46,895 nucleotides of DNA from Bacteroidetes bacterium 24-39-8 (GTDB lineage: Bacteria; Bacteroidota; Bacteroidia; Chitinophagales; Chitinophagaceae): assembly GCA_002256765.1 (NCBI GenBank), contig NCHJ01000008.1:1-46895 (forward strand). The letters are read 5' to 3'. Shown here in pieces: positions 25,669 to 35,092 of the stretch (the first letter of the stretch is position 1; each line of letters begins with the position of its first letter). Made by a program: the position numbers and the translations under genes. The notes below the pieces were generated by a model. That model searched no databases. It saw only the letters and a list, made by a program, of their open reading frames with translations, and was not told the origin of the DNA.

Positions 25669-25767
25669 ACAGCTGGTTTTGGTTGTCTAATTTCCCGGTT
25701 GGGTGGGCCAAAATAGTGATTAAATCAATATCCGGTTCTGAAAGCTACAATTGAGCGGTTAAAAATC

Positions 25768-25775
25768 TACTTTTG
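25768..25775 (+). promoter_or_regulatory. Candidate -7 promoter element for purD
   Basis: TACTTTTG is a perfect match to TAnnTTTG, 18 bases before the chosen purD start. No clear -33 box is seen at the usual spacing. It supports the start at 25794, because an upstream in-frame ATG at 25773 would overlap the promoter element. Confidence 0.45.
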
Positions 25776-25793
25776 CGCAAGCAAAATAGCATT

Positions 25794-27086
25794 ATGAACA
25801 TATTATTGTTGGGATCAGGAGGAAGGGAACACGCATTGGCATGGAAAATGAGTCAGAGTCACCATTGTGACCAATTATTGATTGCACCGGGTAATCCCGG
25901 AACAGCCCAATTTGGTAAGAATATCCCAGTAGGGGTCAATGATTTTGAAGCCATCAGAACCATTTGTTTGGAAGAGAAGATTGGCATGTTGGTGGTGGGA
26001 CCAGAAGATCCATTAGTAAACGGGGTCTATGATTTTTTCCAAAACCACCAAGACCTGCGACATATTACGGTTGTAGCCCCATCGGCCCAAGCCGCACAAC
26101 TAGAGGGCAGCAAGGCTTTTAGCAAGAAATTCATGCAACGCCATGGCATTCCCACGGCAGCTTATGCAGAATTTACAAAGGATGATTTTGAGGCTGGTAA
26201 AGCTTATATAGCAGCCCATAGCCTACCCGTGGTGCTCAAAGCAGACGGCCTGGCGGCTGGAAAAGGGGTGATTATTGCCCAAACCACGCAGGAGGCTCTG
26301 GACAGTTTTGAAGAAATGATTATTCACCAACAATTTGGTGCAGCCAGCAGCAAAGTAGTGGTGGAAGAATTTTTACACGGCATTGAAGTCAGCGTTTTTG
26401 TGCTTACCGATGGTAAAGACTACCAAATTATTGGACACGCCAAAGACTATAAAAGAATTGGTGAGGGAGATACCGGATTGAATACCGGAGGCATGGGTTG
26501 TGTAAGCCCAGTTCCCTTTATGGACGCGGTTTTCATGGAAAAAGTGACCAAGAAAATTATTGAACCAACCGTAGCTGGATTGGATAAGGAGAACCTAGTT
26601 TATCATGGTTTTATCTTCTTTGGACTCATGAATATGGGAGGAGAACCTTGGGTGATTGAATACAATTGCCGCATGGGCGATCCTGAGACAGAAGTGGTGA
26701 TGCCCTTACTGGATACGGATTTGGTGAGTTTGTTTGCCGCCATGGACAATGGCACACTGGCCGATACCAATATCAATTTTGATTCCCGTTGCTGCGCCAC
26801 AGTCATGGCTGTGAGTGGCGGATATCCGGGCGATTATCAAAAAGGGATTCCTATTACCGGATTGGCAGGTCTGAATGCCCAGAAAGGTGCAGAAACACTG
26901 GTTTTCCATGCTGGCACCAAATTTGCAAGTGATAACTTAGAAACGAATGGTGGAAGGGTTTTGGCCGTGAGTTCCTATGGAAATAGTCTTACAGAAGCGG
27001 TTCAAAAATCCAAAGATGTTTTGGAAAAAATTCATTTTGATGGCATGTATTACCGCAGGGATATTGGTTACGAATTCCCGGGCTAA
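25794..27086 (+). CDS. purD: Phosphoribosylamine-glycine ligase (GAR synthetase)
   Basis: A 430-residue ATP-grasp enzyme of purine biosynthesis that joins glycine to phosphoribosylamine. It opens with MNILLLGSGGREHALAWKM and has VVGPEDPLVNG, SKAFSKKFMQRHGIPTA, the ATP-binding loop VVLKADGLAAGKGVIIA and the metal-site region GFIFFGLMNMGGEPWVIEYNCRMGDPETEVVMPLL, all as expected. The Met at 25794 directly opens the family domain, seven codons inside a longer open frame. It stands alone, followed by the rod-shape cluster. Confidence 0.97.
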   Translation: MNILLLGSGGREHALAWKMSQSHHCDQLLIAPGNPGTAQFGKNIPVGVNDFEAIRTICLEEKIGMLVVGPEDPLVNGVYDFFQNHQDLRHITVVAPSAQAAQLEGSKAFSKKFMQRHGIPTAAYAEFTKDDFEAGKAYIAAHSLPVVLKADGLAAGKGVIIAQTTQEALDSFEEMIIHQQFGAASSKVVVEEFLHGIEVSVFVLTDGKDYQIIGHAKDYKRIGEGDTGLNTGGMGCVSPVPFMDAVFMEKVTKKIIEPTVAGLDKENLVYHGFIFFGLMNMGGEPWVIEYNCRMGDPETEVVMPLLDTDLVSLFAAMDNGTLADTNINFDSRCCATVMAVSGGYPGDYQKGIPITGLAGLNAQKGAETLVFHAGTKFASDNLETNGGRVLAVSSYGNSLTEAVQKSKDVLEKIHFDGMYYRRDIGYEFPG

Positions 27087-27197
27087 TCCACATTAATCAG
27101 TATGGCTTGTTAATAACCTTGAAGTACTTGATAAATCAAGCATTTCGGCTTTGTTAATTCCATTTATTTAAGACACCTTTGCTTGCACTGATTTACT

Positions 27198-27205
27198 TAT
27201 ATTCG
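27198..27205 (+). promoter_or_regulatory. Possible -7 promoter element for the mre cluster
   Basis: TATATTCG matches TAnnTTTG except for one base, 15 bases before the mreB start. TTTG at 27178-27181 is 16 bases upstream, shorter than the usual 19. Weak call. Confidence 0.3.
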
Positions 27206-27220
27206 AACTAATTATATACA

Positions 27221-28246
27221 ATGGGATTGTTTAGCTTTTTTACTCAAGAGATTGCCATAGACTTAGGGACCGCCAACACCCTAATTATCCATAACGATGA
27301 AGTGGTGGTGAACGAGCCATCTATTGTGGCCCTAAACCGCAATAATCCAAAGGAAGTTTTGGCTGTTGGTAAGCGTGCCTTGATGATGCACGAAAAAACC
27401 CACGAAAGTATCCGTACCGTACGTCCTTTGAAAGACGGGGTAATTGCGGACTTTAACGCGGCAGAACTGATGATCAGGGAATTGATCAAAATGATCTACC
27501 CTAAGAAACCTTTGTTCCCACCTAGCTGGAGAATGGTGATTTGTATTCCTTCTTCTATTACGGAAGTAGAAAAACGTGCGGTGCGCGATAGTGCAGAACA
27601 AGCAGGTGCCAAAGAAGTATACATGATTCATGAACCCATGGCTGCGGCCCTAGGTATTGGGATAGACGTAGAAGAACCCGTTGGTAATATGATCATTGAT
27701 ATTGGTGGTGGTACTACTGGTATTACGGTGATTGCCTTGGCGGGGATTGTTTGTGACCAGAGTATCCGTATTGCTGGTGACGAGTTTACCGCAGATATTA
27801 TGGAAGCACTTAGACGTTACCATAGCTTATTGATTGGTGAGCGTACTGCAGAACAAATTAAGACTACCGTTGGTGCTGCTATGAAGGATTTGGATAACCC
27901 ACCCGATGATATGCCCGTAAATGGACGTGACTTGGTAACTGGTATTCCTAAGCAGATCATGGTGAGCTACCAAGAAATTGCCGAAGCACTAGACAAGAGC
28001 ATTTTCAAAATAGAAGAAGCTATCTTAAAAGCATTGGAAACTACTCCTCCAGAATTGGCTGCCGATATCTATCGCAGAGGATTGTACCTAACTGGTGGTG
28101 GAGCACTATTGCGCGGTTTGGATAAACGTTTGAGTGCCAAGATTAAATTGCCTGTTCATATTGCCGATGACCCATTGAAAAGTGTGGTACGCGGTACAGG
28201 TTTGGCATTGAAGAATTATCAGCGCTTTCCATTTATCATGAGATAA
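27221..28246 (+). CDS. mreB: Rod-shape-determining protein MreB
   Basis: A 341-residue bacterial actin that forms membrane-attached filaments and steers side-wall peptidoglycan synthesis. The phosphate-1 loop is AIDLGTANTLI near residue 12, phosphate-2 is IIDIGGGTTGITVIAL near 155, and the adenosine motif LYLTGGGALLRGLDKRL lies near 288. The N-terminal MGLFSFFTQE is a likely amphipathic membrane anchor. It heads the classical order mreB-mreC-mreD-PBP2-rodA, all on the plus strand. Confidence 0.97.
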   Translation: MGLFSFFTQEIAIDLGTANTLIIHNDEVVVNEPSIVALNRNNPKEVLAVGKRALMMHEKTHESIRTVRPLKDGVIADFNAAELMIRELIKMIYPKKPLFPPSWRMVICIPSSITEVEKRAVRDSAEQAGAKEVYMIHEPMAAALGIGIDVEEPVGNMIIDIGGGTTGITVIALAGIVCDQSIRIAGDEFTADIMEALRRYHSLLIGERTAEQIKTTVGAAMKDLDNPPDDMPVNGRDLVTGIPKQIMVSYQEIAEALDKSIFKIEEAILKALETTPPELAADIYRRGLYLTGGGALLRGLDKRLSAKIKLPVHIADDPLKSVVRGTGLALKNYQRFPFIMR

Positions 28247-28264
28247 ATTGGTTCAAACGCAATA

Positions 28265-28302
28265 GCCGGTTCATTATTACGTTACAGGTAACTATAACTG
28301 GC
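28265..28302 (+). other. Hairpin between mreB and mreC
   Basis: GCCGGTT (28265-28271) pairs with AACTGGC (28296-28302) with one G-U pair, enclosing a smaller GTTA/TAAC stem (28281-28292). It is not followed by a T run. It ends 13 bases before the GTG start of mreC and could slow translation or mark processing between the two genes. Confidence 0.35.
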
Positions 28303-28315
28303 CCGAAATACCGCT

Positions 28316-29167
28316 GTGAAAAACATTTTCCTATTCATACAACGCAATTTCAATTTCCTTGGATTTCTGATCCTGGAAATTGTGTGCATAGTATTGTTGA
28401 ACAATAGCAGCAAAACCCACCAAGTATTCTTCTCAGAAATGGCCGAAGAATCTACGGGTAAATTCAATAAGCAATACAATAACTGGCGCTACTATTTTTC
28501 CTTGAAAGAAACCAACCAACAATTGGTAGAAGAAAATGCGCGTTTGCGCAACCTACTTCCTAGCAATTTTCAGTCACCAGATAGTAGCACCCAACAAATA
28601 GTAGACTCTTTAATGAGAGATAGTTTGGGTAGAAGCCGCAAATACACGGTATTGCCCGCCAAAGTCATTGGTAATACCCTCACTTTACAGAACAATTATA
28701 TTACTATTGAAAGAGGCAGTTTGCAAGGTGTGAAAAAAGGGATGGCGGTGATGGGCTCAACTGGGATTGTGGGTGTAGTAGTTGCCGTGAGTGAGAACAA
28801 TGCCAAAGTCATGAGTTTGTTACACCGTAGCAGCAAGGTAAGTGCTATGCTCAAAAAAGACAATAGTGCGGGAAGTATTGAATGGGATGGCGCAGACCCT
28901 TCTTTTTTGATTTTGAAAAATATTCCAAAGAGTTCCAAGGTTAATAAAGGCGATACCGTTTTGACCAGTACCTATAGTGCTAATTTTCCATCGCATTTAA
29001 TGGTTGGAACTGTTTATAGCGTGGTAGCAGATGCGTCCAGTAATTTCTTTACGCTAAAAATTAAAACGGGTACTAATTTCTTTGCCTTACAATATGTGTA
29101 CTTGGTTAACAACGCGGGATACGCAGAACAAATGAACATTGAAAACAGCACAGAAAAGAATCCATGA
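28316..29167 (+). CDS. mreC: Rod-shape-determining protein MreC
   Basis: A 283-residue bitopic protein linking MreB to the periplasmic wall machinery. A short cytoplasmic head and one membrane helix (about residues 11-28, FNFLGFLILEIVCIVLL) lead into a coiled coil with YYFSLKETNQQLVEENARLRNLLP and then the two beta domains (AKVIGNTLTLQNNYITIERGSLQGVKKGMAV). The start codon is GTG; the upstream hairpin and this codon may lower its yield relative to MreB. Its TGA overlaps the mreD ATG (ATGA), showing translational coupling. Confidence 0.94.
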   Translation: MKNIFLFIQRNFNFLGFLILEIVCIVLLNNSSKTHQVFFSEMAEESTGKFNKQYNNWRYYFSLKETNQQLVEENARLRNLLPSNFQSPDSSTQQIVDSLMRDSLGRSRKYTVLPAKVIGNTLTLQNNYITIERGSLQGVKKGMAVMGSTGIVGVVVAVSENNAKVMSLLHRSSKVSAMLKKDNSAGSIEWDGADPSFLILKNIPKSSKVNKGDTVLTSTYSANFPSHLMVGTVYSVVADASSNFFTLKIKTGTNFFALQYVYLVNNAGYAEQMNIENSTEKNP

Positions 29168-29697
29168 GTGACCTTATTAAAAATATAGTCCGCTTTGCCC
29201 TGTTCATTCTGTTTCAGGTGTTCATCCTCAATGAGGTACCACCCCTGCACCAGTTTATCATACCTTATATTTATTTTCTCTACATTCTTTGGCTACCATT
29301 TAATATCAACCGTTTTGCGTTGTTGTTAATCAGTTTTGCCTTTGGTATTACCTTGGATTATTTCACAGGCTCTGCTGGCTTACACGCAGCTCCCTGTGTG
29401 TTGATTGCTTATCTACGCCCTTTCTTACTCAACTTATTAATTCCACAAGACACTACAGAACATAGTTATTTGGAGCCAAGTATCAAGAGTATGGGTTGGG
29501 CACCTTATAGTTTGTATGTAGCCCTGCTTACATTTATCCACCATTTTTTATTGGTATTGATTGAATGGTTGCAGTTTGGGAATTTTGTGTATTTCTTAGG
29601 CAAAGTAGCTGCTACAACAGCTGTGAGCCTACTGTTGATTTTTATAACGGAAATGTTGTTTTTCAGAAAGGCCAAGTTCCGTACCAACAAAGCATAA
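29164..29697 (+). CDS. mreD: Rod-shape-determining protein MreD
   Basis: A 177-residue inner-membrane protein with about five hydrophobic helices, the size and composition of MreD, which supports MreC and the elongasome. Sequence similarity in this family is low, so the identification rests mainly on membrane topology and on its place, overlapping mreC by four bases and followed 29 bases later by PBP2. YFTGSAGLHAAPCVLIAYLRPFLL in the middle is the best-conserved stretch among Bacteroidota homologues. Confidence 0.88.
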   Translation: MSDLIKNIVRFALFILFQVFILNEVPPLHQFIIPYIYFLYILWLPFNINRFALLLISFAFGITLDYFTGSAGLHAAPCVLIAYLRPFLLNLLIPQDTTEHSYLEPSIKSMGWAPYSLYVALLTFIHHFLLVLIEWLQFGNFVYFLGKVAATTAVSLLLIFITEMLFFRKAKFRTNKA

Positions 29698-29726
29698 CTA
29701 TCTACCTAATTGTATAATATTTCTCT

Positions 29727-31814
29727 ATGTCTGTATTCAATCAAAGCAGGGGCCGGGTGGTGCAAATTATCTTTGGTGCCGTATTTGTGATCATACTTAT
29801 CCAGTTAATAAACCTGCAGGTATTCTCCGCCAAATACAAATTGGCTGCAGAGAACAATGCCATTTATAGAAAAATCATTTATCCAGATAGGGGCATCATC
29901 TTTGACCGAAAGCGCAGGGCTATGTTGGAAAATACCATTAGCTATGACTTAGTGGTAACCCCCGTAGAATCAAAGGGGACAGATACTTTGGCGCTTTGTC
30001 AACTATTAAATATTGATACGGTAGAATATAAAAAGCGCATGCGCGAAATTGTATTCAAGAACACCAGTGTAAAACCTTCCGTGTTTGAAGCCCTACTCTC
30101 ACAGGAATTATTTGCCAAGCTCTATGAGAACATGTACAAGTTTCCGGGCTTTAATTTGATTGATAGGTCTGTAAGAACCTATCCTTATAATACCGGTGCA
30201 CAGGTACTAGGTTATATTGCAGAAGTAGATACTGGCTTTTTGAGGAGACACCGTGAAGAAGGTTATGAGATGGGTGACTATGCGGGTATGAATGGGTTAG
30301 AGCGTACTTATGAAAAAGTATTGATGGGTGTACGTGGTATTAAGCGTTATATCAGAGATAATAAAAGCCGGATTCAAGGACCCTATGAAAATGGGATGTT
30401 TGATACTACAGCGGTAGCTGGTAGAAATTTGTATACCAGCGTTGACGTAGAAGTGCAGCAATTAGCAGAGAAATTATTGGCCAATAAGATTGGATCGGCG
30501 GTAGCCATTAATCCAAAAACCGGGGGCATTATTGCCATGGTGTCCAGCCCCAACTACAACCCCAATGATCTCACAGGTTCCGCGCGAAGAAAGAACCTAG
30601 GCAGGATGTTGCTTGACACCTCCCGCCCCATGTTCAACCGCGCCATCAAGGGTCAGTATCCACCCGGATCTACCTTTAAACCACTTGGCGCTGTAATTGC
30701 ATTAGACGAGGGTTTGATTACACCAAATTATGGCGTATCCTGTTTTGGGTCTTATACCAACTGTGGTGTACTGGTTAGGTGCGAACACAATAATGCTGGT
30801 CACGCCGCAAACCTACGTTTGGCACTAGCCAATTCTTGTAACTCTTATTTCTCCGATATTTTTAGAAAAGCCATTGACAACCCAGATTATAAGAACCCAA
30901 CTGGGGGCTATTTAAAATGGAAGGAATACATGAACGCTTTTGGCATGGGAACCAAACTAGACGTGGATTTGCCATCAGAAGACAGGGCCAGTGTACCTGA
31001 TACCGCAGTTTATAATCGGGCTTATGGAAAAAATAGGTGGAATAGCTGTACCATTTTAACCCTTGGTATTGGACAGGATAAAATGACGTCTACACCCATG
31101 CAGCTAGCCAATATGATGTGCGTGATTGCCAATAAGGGATCTTATTATACGCCGCATTTTGTAGATAGTATTGAACACGAAGAGGCAGAAGACAAAGCTG
31201 TTTTAGCCAAATACCGCGAGAAGCATATAGTAACGCATACATCTGATACCGTGTTCCGTGCAGTACACGATGGCATGCACGATGTAACTGTTTATGGAAC
31301 CGCAGCAGCCATTAAAGTACCAGGCGTTGAATACTGCGCAAAAACCGGAACTGCGCAAAACCCTCACGGAAAGAACCATAGTATTTTTGTTTGCTTTGCG
31401 CCAAAAGACAATCCCACCATTGCCGTAGCCGTGGTTGTAGAAAATGCAGGATATGGATCTACTTGGGCCGGACCCATTGGTGCATTCATGATGGAAAAAT
31501 ATTTGAACGATACCATTGCCACAGATAGATTGGCAGAAGTAGAAAGAATTTCTAATACGGATCTTGTACCCTCTGCTATTAAAGAATGGTATGTGCGCAA
31601 AGACAATCAAAGACAAGCCAGACTAGCATTGGAAGCGGCTAACAAAGCGGCTCAAATGAATGAGGAAGAGGAAAATGCAGACAAGCTTCCCAATGCTGTT
31701 CCAAAAACAGAGGAACCCAAAAAAGAAAAAGATTCCAAGAAATCAACCAAAGCCAATATAGCTTTATACCTACACGCAGATGATAGGTTTAAAGTAAAAA
31801 AATCAAAGGCCTAA
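29727..31814 (+). CDS. mrdA: Penicillin-binding protein 2 (elongation transpeptidase)
   Basis: A 695-residue class B penicillin-binding protein that cross-links peptidoglycan during side-wall growth. One N-terminal membrane helix (about 11-32) precedes the dimerisation domain with YPDRGIIFDRKRRAML and the transpeptidase domain. Active-site motifs are STFK (Ser315, Lys318), an SxN-type site in LANSCNSYF and KTGTAQNPHG. The C terminus carries a charged, repeat-poor tail of about 60 residues rich in Lys, Glu and Ala, not part of the enzyme fold. rodA begins one base after its stop. Confidence 0.95.
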   Translation: MSVFNQSRGRVVQIIFGAVFVIILIQLINLQVFSAKYKLAAENNAIYRKIIYPDRGIIFDRKRRAMLENTISYDLVVTPVESKGTDTLALCQLLNIDTVEYKKRMREIVFKNTSVKPSVFEALLSQELFAKLYENMYKFPGFNLIDRSVRTYPYNTGAQVLGYIAEVDTGFLRRHREEGYEMGDYAGMNGLERTYEKVLMGVRGIKRYIRDNKSRIQGPYENGMFDTTAVAGRNLYTSVDVEVQQLAEKLLANKIGSAVAINPKTGGIIAMVSSPNYNPNDLTGSARRKNLGRMLLDTSRPMFNRAIKGQYPPGSTFKPLGAVIALDEGLITPNYGVSCFGSYTNCGVLVRCEHNNAGHAANLRLALANSCNSYFSDIFRKAIDNPDYKNPTGGYLKWKEYMNAFGMGTKLDVDLPSEDRASVPDTAVYNRAYGKNRWNSCTILTLGIGQDKMTSTPMQLANMMCVIANKGSYYTPHFVDSIEHEEAEDKAVLAKYREKHIVTHTSDTVFRAVHDGMHDVTVYGTAAAIKVPGVEYCAKTGTAQNPHGKNHSIFVCFAPKDNPTIAVAVVVENAGYGSTWAGPIGAFMMEKYLNDTIATDRLAEVERISNTDLVPSAIKEWYVRKDNQRQARLALEAANKAAQMNEEEENADKLPNAVPKTEEPKKEKDSKKSTKANIALYLHADDRFKVKKSKA

Positions 31815-31815
31815 C

Positions 31816-33162
31816 ATGAGTAGTAGAAATAGTTCTGTATCCAAAGGTGTTGACTGGACCGTAGTGGCACTCTATGCCATCTTGGTAGCCATTGGCATCC
31901 TTTGCATTTTCATGGTAGAATATAGAAGTGGTAGTAATTGGTTGCAACTGTTTCTAGGAGGTAAAACCAACTATAGCAAGCAGGTCATTTTTGCTGGCTT
32001 CTGTACCTTGGTTGCTGCATTTATTCTCATGGCCGATAGTAAACTCTTTACCGCATTTGCCAACCTAGCTTATGCATTGGGGATCTTATTAATGTTGGCA
32101 ACTTTTGTCATAGGAAAAGACATCAAGGGCTCTAGGTCTTGGATTGCCATGGGTGGAGGCTTTAACCTACAACCTGCAGAACTCTGTAAAATCTTTGTGT
32201 CCTTGGCCTTGGCCAAATACCTGAGTATGCAGAACACAGATTTTTCCAAACTCAAATCGCAATTGATTGCTGGGGGGATTGTGTTATTGCCAGCAGTCTT
32301 GTCTAGACTACAACACGAGACCGGATTGGCCCTAGTGTATCTTAGTTTTTTTATTGCCATGTATCGTGAGGGATTGCCTGCGGGGATCTTGGTGACTGGT
32401 ATTTCCTTTGGGGCATTGGTGGTAGCCACGCTCATTGTAGACCCCAACGTACTTGCTATCACGCTCACTATTATTGCCATACTCATTATCTATTTTACCC
32501 GAAGACAGATTAAAAGGAATAGCAAACTCTTACTCATCATCATTGCCACATGGGCGGTCTGTGTGGGTGTACAGCGTTTTGCTGTGCCTTATATATTCAA
32601 CAATGTATTTGAGTGTTATCAGAGCCAACGTATTTATTCAGCCGTGGGTAAGGATTATGATTGTAGTCAGAACAAACACAACAAAATAGAATCGGCCACG
32701 CCGGGCGCCAAAGCTTATAAACCAGATGACTATAATGTGCGTCAAAGCAAGATTGCTATTGGTTCAGGTGGATTCTGGGGAAGGGGATTTTTAAAAGGCA
32801 CACAGACCAGGGGAAAATATGTACCAGAGCAACACTCAGACTTTATTTTTACTTCTCTTGGTGAAGCATTTGGCTTTGTGGGTTGCGCCATTTTCCTACT
32901 CCTCTATTTCTTTTTACTGATTCGTATTACGGTGATTGCAGAAAGACAGAGAAGTACTTTTAGTAGGGTCTATGCCTATGGTGTTGCCAGCGTTATGTTT
33001 TTTCACTTAGCTGTGAATGTGTGCATGACCATTGGTTTATTCCCCATTATTGGAATTGCACTTCCGCTAATTAGTTATGGCGGATCTTCCCTACTTACTT
33101 TCACCGTGTTGATTTTTATACTCTTGCGTCTAGACGCAGACAGACAGATGGTTTTACGCTAA
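31816..33162 (+). CDS. rodA: Peptidoglycan glycosyltransferase RodA
   Basis: A 448-residue SEDS-family membrane enzyme with about ten helices that polymerises glycan strands together with PBP2. The family motif FILVPEQ-type segment reads KYVPEQHSDFIFTSLGEAFGFVG, and the conserved end is IIGIALPLISYGGSSLLTFTVLIFILL. The large periplasmic loop contains KIAIGSGGFWGRGFLKGTQT with the catalytic region. A Cys-containing insertion (FECYQSQRIYSAVGKDYDCSQNKHNK) is in the loop. Its start is one base from the PBP2 stop, so the two are coupled. Confidence 0.95.
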   Translation: MSSRNSSVSKGVDWTVVALYAILVAIGILCIFMVEYRSGSNWLQLFLGGKTNYSKQVIFAGFCTLVAAFILMADSKLFTAFANLAYALGILLMLATFVIGKDIKGSRSWIAMGGGFNLQPAELCKIFVSLALAKYLSMQNTDFSKLKSQLIAGGIVLLPAVLSRLQHETGLALVYLSFFIAMYREGLPAGILVTGISFGALVVATLIVDPNVLAITLTIIAILIIYFTRRQIKRNSKLLLIIIATWAVCVGVQRFAVPYIFNNVFECYQSQRIYSAVGKDYDCSQNKHNKIESATPGAKAYKPDDYNVRQSKIAIGSGGFWGRGFLKGTQTRGKYVPEQHSDFIFTSLGEAFGFVGCAIFLLLYFFLLIRITVIAERQRSTFSRVYAYGVASVMFFHLAVNVCMTIGLFPIIGIALPLISYGGSSLLTFTVLIFILLRLDADRQMVLR

Positions 33163-33178
33163 TAGATAAATAGGGCTC

Positions 33179-33928
33179 ATGCAAATTATACCGCTTTCAG
33201 AAGGATCCTTTACCATTGACAAGACCAAAGTGTTTGTGCCCTTTGATGTTGATACAGAAGCATTGAACAATCGCCCTGTGGGCAGTTTGCTGGTAGAGAT
33301 TCAACCCTTTGTGGTGGTCACTGCCAGAGACGTGATTTTATTAGATACGGGGCTGGGTTATAGAGACGCTGAGGGCAATGCGCAATTACACGCCAACTTA
33401 CTCAAAGTGGGAATCAATCCATCGCAAGTAACCAAGGTCTTGATGAGTCATTTGCACAAGGATCATGCTGGCGGAGTAACCATACAAGGAGCTAATTCAG
33501 AAGAAAGATTTATCAGTTTTCCCTATGCCCAATACTATGTGCAAAGAAGAGAATTTGACCATGCTTTGCAGGTTGGCACCGCCTCTTATATTGTAAAAGA
33601 TTTTCAATTACTGGAGGAGTTTAGCAAAGTGGTATGGTTAGAGGAAGACGAGGGTTGGATTGATGAATATATACAGTTTGAATTAACTGGTGGGCATAGC
33701 TTGTACCACCAAGCATTCTGGATTCATGAAGAAGGTGAGACCGCTTTTTTTGGGGGCGATGTAGCACCACAATTGCAACAGATGAAGAGCCGCTTTGTAG
33801 CCAAATATGATTATGACGGCAAGAAATGCATGGAGCTCAGACAACGCTGGTGGGTAGAGGGGCAGGCCAAACAATGGACTTTTTTATTCTACCACGATAT
33901 TCAGTCTCCTATTTGGCGCGTGGGTTAA
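33179..33928 (+). CDS. MBL-fold metallo-hydrolase
   Basis: A 249-residue metallo-beta-lactamase-fold protein. The zinc motif HxHxDH reads SHLHKDHAGG at about residue 90, with downstream ligands suggested by GGHSLYHQAFW, GGDVAPQ and FLFYHDIQ. No signal peptide is seen, so it is cytoplasmic. Substrate unknown; lactonase-like and general hydrolase activities are both possible. It begins 16 bases after rodA and may be transcribed from the mre promoter, but a functional link to wall growth is not established. Confidence 0.85.
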   Translation: MQIIPLSEGSFTIDKTKVFVPFDVDTEALNNRPVGSLLVEIQPFVVVTARDVILLDTGLGYRDAEGNAQLHANLLKVGINPSQVTKVLMSHLHKDHAGGVTIQGANSEERFISFPYAQYYVQRREFDHALQVGTASYIVKDFQLLEEFSKVVWLEEDEGWIDEYIQFELTGGHSLYHQAFWIHEEGETAFFGGDVAPQLQQMKSRFVAKYDYDGKKCMELRQRWWVEGQAKQWTFLFYHDIQSPIWRVG

Positions 33929-33961
33929 TGTCCCATACCAGCCGGTTTTACCCATAAAAAA

Positions 33962-33985
33962 AGGCAATACTATTACGTATTGCCT
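33962..33985 (-). terminator. Terminator of the sigma/anti-sigma/Spy-like operon
   Basis: Arms AGGCAATAC (33962-33970) and GTATTGCCT (33977-33985), 6-base loop, 22 bases past the Spy-like stop. On the minus strand it is followed by TTTTTT. The plus side has no T run, so it serves the minus-strand operon best. Confidence 0.82.
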
Positions 33986-34007
33986 ATACAATAAAAGTTC
34001 CCCCCTT

Positions 34008-34421
34008 TTATTGTTTATTCAATCCTTTTTGCAAACGCATATCGCGTCTAGCTTCTAATTCTTTTTTGATCACATTATTAAAATCACGGTCCAGTGTTAG
34101 TGATTTATTCACTCTATCATCAGCCCCTAGAATTTTCTTCATTTCTACTTTAAACTTTTTGCGCTCGGCCAACATTTTTTCTTCAAAAGCTATTTCATCC
34201 GCCTTTTCTTCCTGTCTGATTTTTCTGGCTTTATCGCTAAAATCATAATACACAGGCCAGAATTTTTGTGCTTCTTCAGAACTCAAGGATAATTGCTTGG
34301 TAATAAATGCAATCTTCAACCCCTGAATATTGGGTCTGTCTGCTAGAGGTCTTTCTGTTTGAGCTTGGGTGCTGATCTGCAAGAAAATCAGCAAGCATAG
34401 CATTGTAACTATTTTGTTCAT
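34008..34421 (-). CDS. Small periplasmic Spy/CpxP-like protein
   Basis: A 137-residue protein with a signal peptide (MNKIVTMLCLLIFLQISTQAQT) and a mature, mostly helical, highly charged body. The segments AFITKQLSLSSEEAQKFWPVYYDFSDKARKIRQEE and VEMKKILGADDRVNKSLTLDRDFNNVIKKE resemble the LTxxQ-type repeats of Spy/CpxP/ZraP-like periplasmic proteins, which act as chaperones or sensors of envelope stress; SLSSEEAQKFWPVY is the typical Bacteroidota version. It is last in an operon with an ECF sigma factor and a membrane anti-sigma factor, fitting an envelope-stress role. This function is inferred. Confidence 0.75.
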   Translation of the reverse strand: MNKIVTMLCLLIFLQISTQAQTERPLADRPNIQGLKIAFITKQLSLSSEEAQKFWPVYYDFSDKARKIRQEEKADEIAFEEKMLAERKKFKVEMKKILGADDRVNKSLTLDRDFNNVIKKELEARRDMRLQKGLNKQ

Positions 34422-34432
34422 GATAACTATGT

Positions 34433-35065
34433 TTATTCAGCAATAGCTGATTCTAAATGGCTGTTTTCTTCTAAATAATCATTCAGGTTTTCATTGCTGA
34501 TAGATTGAATTTGATCACTTAGTTCTGGTAATTTTTGACTGGGTGTAGACAATACTTCGTCTACGGCAATGGTCTGGTTTTCTTCTAGGTATTGTGCTAA
34601 AACAGCATCAGGCACTGCTTCCAAAGCAGCTCCCAAATCTTGCAACTGGTATTGCTGTTTCATTTGATCCACTGGTTTATCAGAGAACAAAAAAGCACCC
34701 GTAACCAAGATGCCGGTTAGCATGGCAGCTGCTGCATACATCATCCATTTACGCGCTTTACGCATTTGAACCACCGGAGTAGGATGCTGAACCAGCTTAG
34801 GCAGTTCCAAAATGGTAGCTGCTTCCTCTTGAGACTTAATCCTACTCATCAATGCTTGAGGCAGGGTCTCAAAATAACCAGTAGGTGCTTGAAAAGGTAG
34901 TTGGGAATCCGTCAAAAAAGTGGTCTCCTGCAATACGGCAAGTGGTTCTAATGCTTCAAAATATCCCTTGGGCGCCTGAAAAGGCAGCTCCGCACTGGCA
35001 TTTGCCAAGGCTGGTGCTATCTCTTTTAATTCTTCAATAATGGGGTTACGTGAATACATTGCCAT
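34433..35065 (-). CDS. Probable membrane anti-sigma factor
   Basis: A 210-residue protein with one membrane helix at about residues 108-127 (MMYAAAAMLTGILVTGAFLF). The cytoplasmic N-terminal half contains two copies of a motif, PFQAPKGYFEALEPL and PFQAPTGYFETLPQAL (about 24-38 and 57-72), known from Bacteroidota proteins coded beside ECF sigma factors. The periplasmic part is acidic (QYLEENQTIAVDEVLSTPSQ, NDYLEENSHLESAIAE). It lies 27 bases after the sigma factor and 11 bases before the Spy-like gene. It does not show the zinc-binding anti-sigma motif; the role is inferred from context. Confidence 0.75.
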   Translation of the reverse strand: MAMYSRNPIIEELKEIAPALANASAELPFQAPKGYFEALEPLAVLQETTFLTDSQLPFQAPTGYFETLPQALMSRIKSQEEAATILELPKLVQHPTPVVQMRKARKWMMYAAAAMLTGILVTGAFLFSDKPVDQMKQQYQLQDLGAALEAVPDAVLAQYLEENQTIAVDEVLSTPSQKLPELSDQIQSISNENLNDYLEENSHLESAIAE

Positions 35066-35092
35066 TCTTTGACCAATTATTATTGGTCTGGT

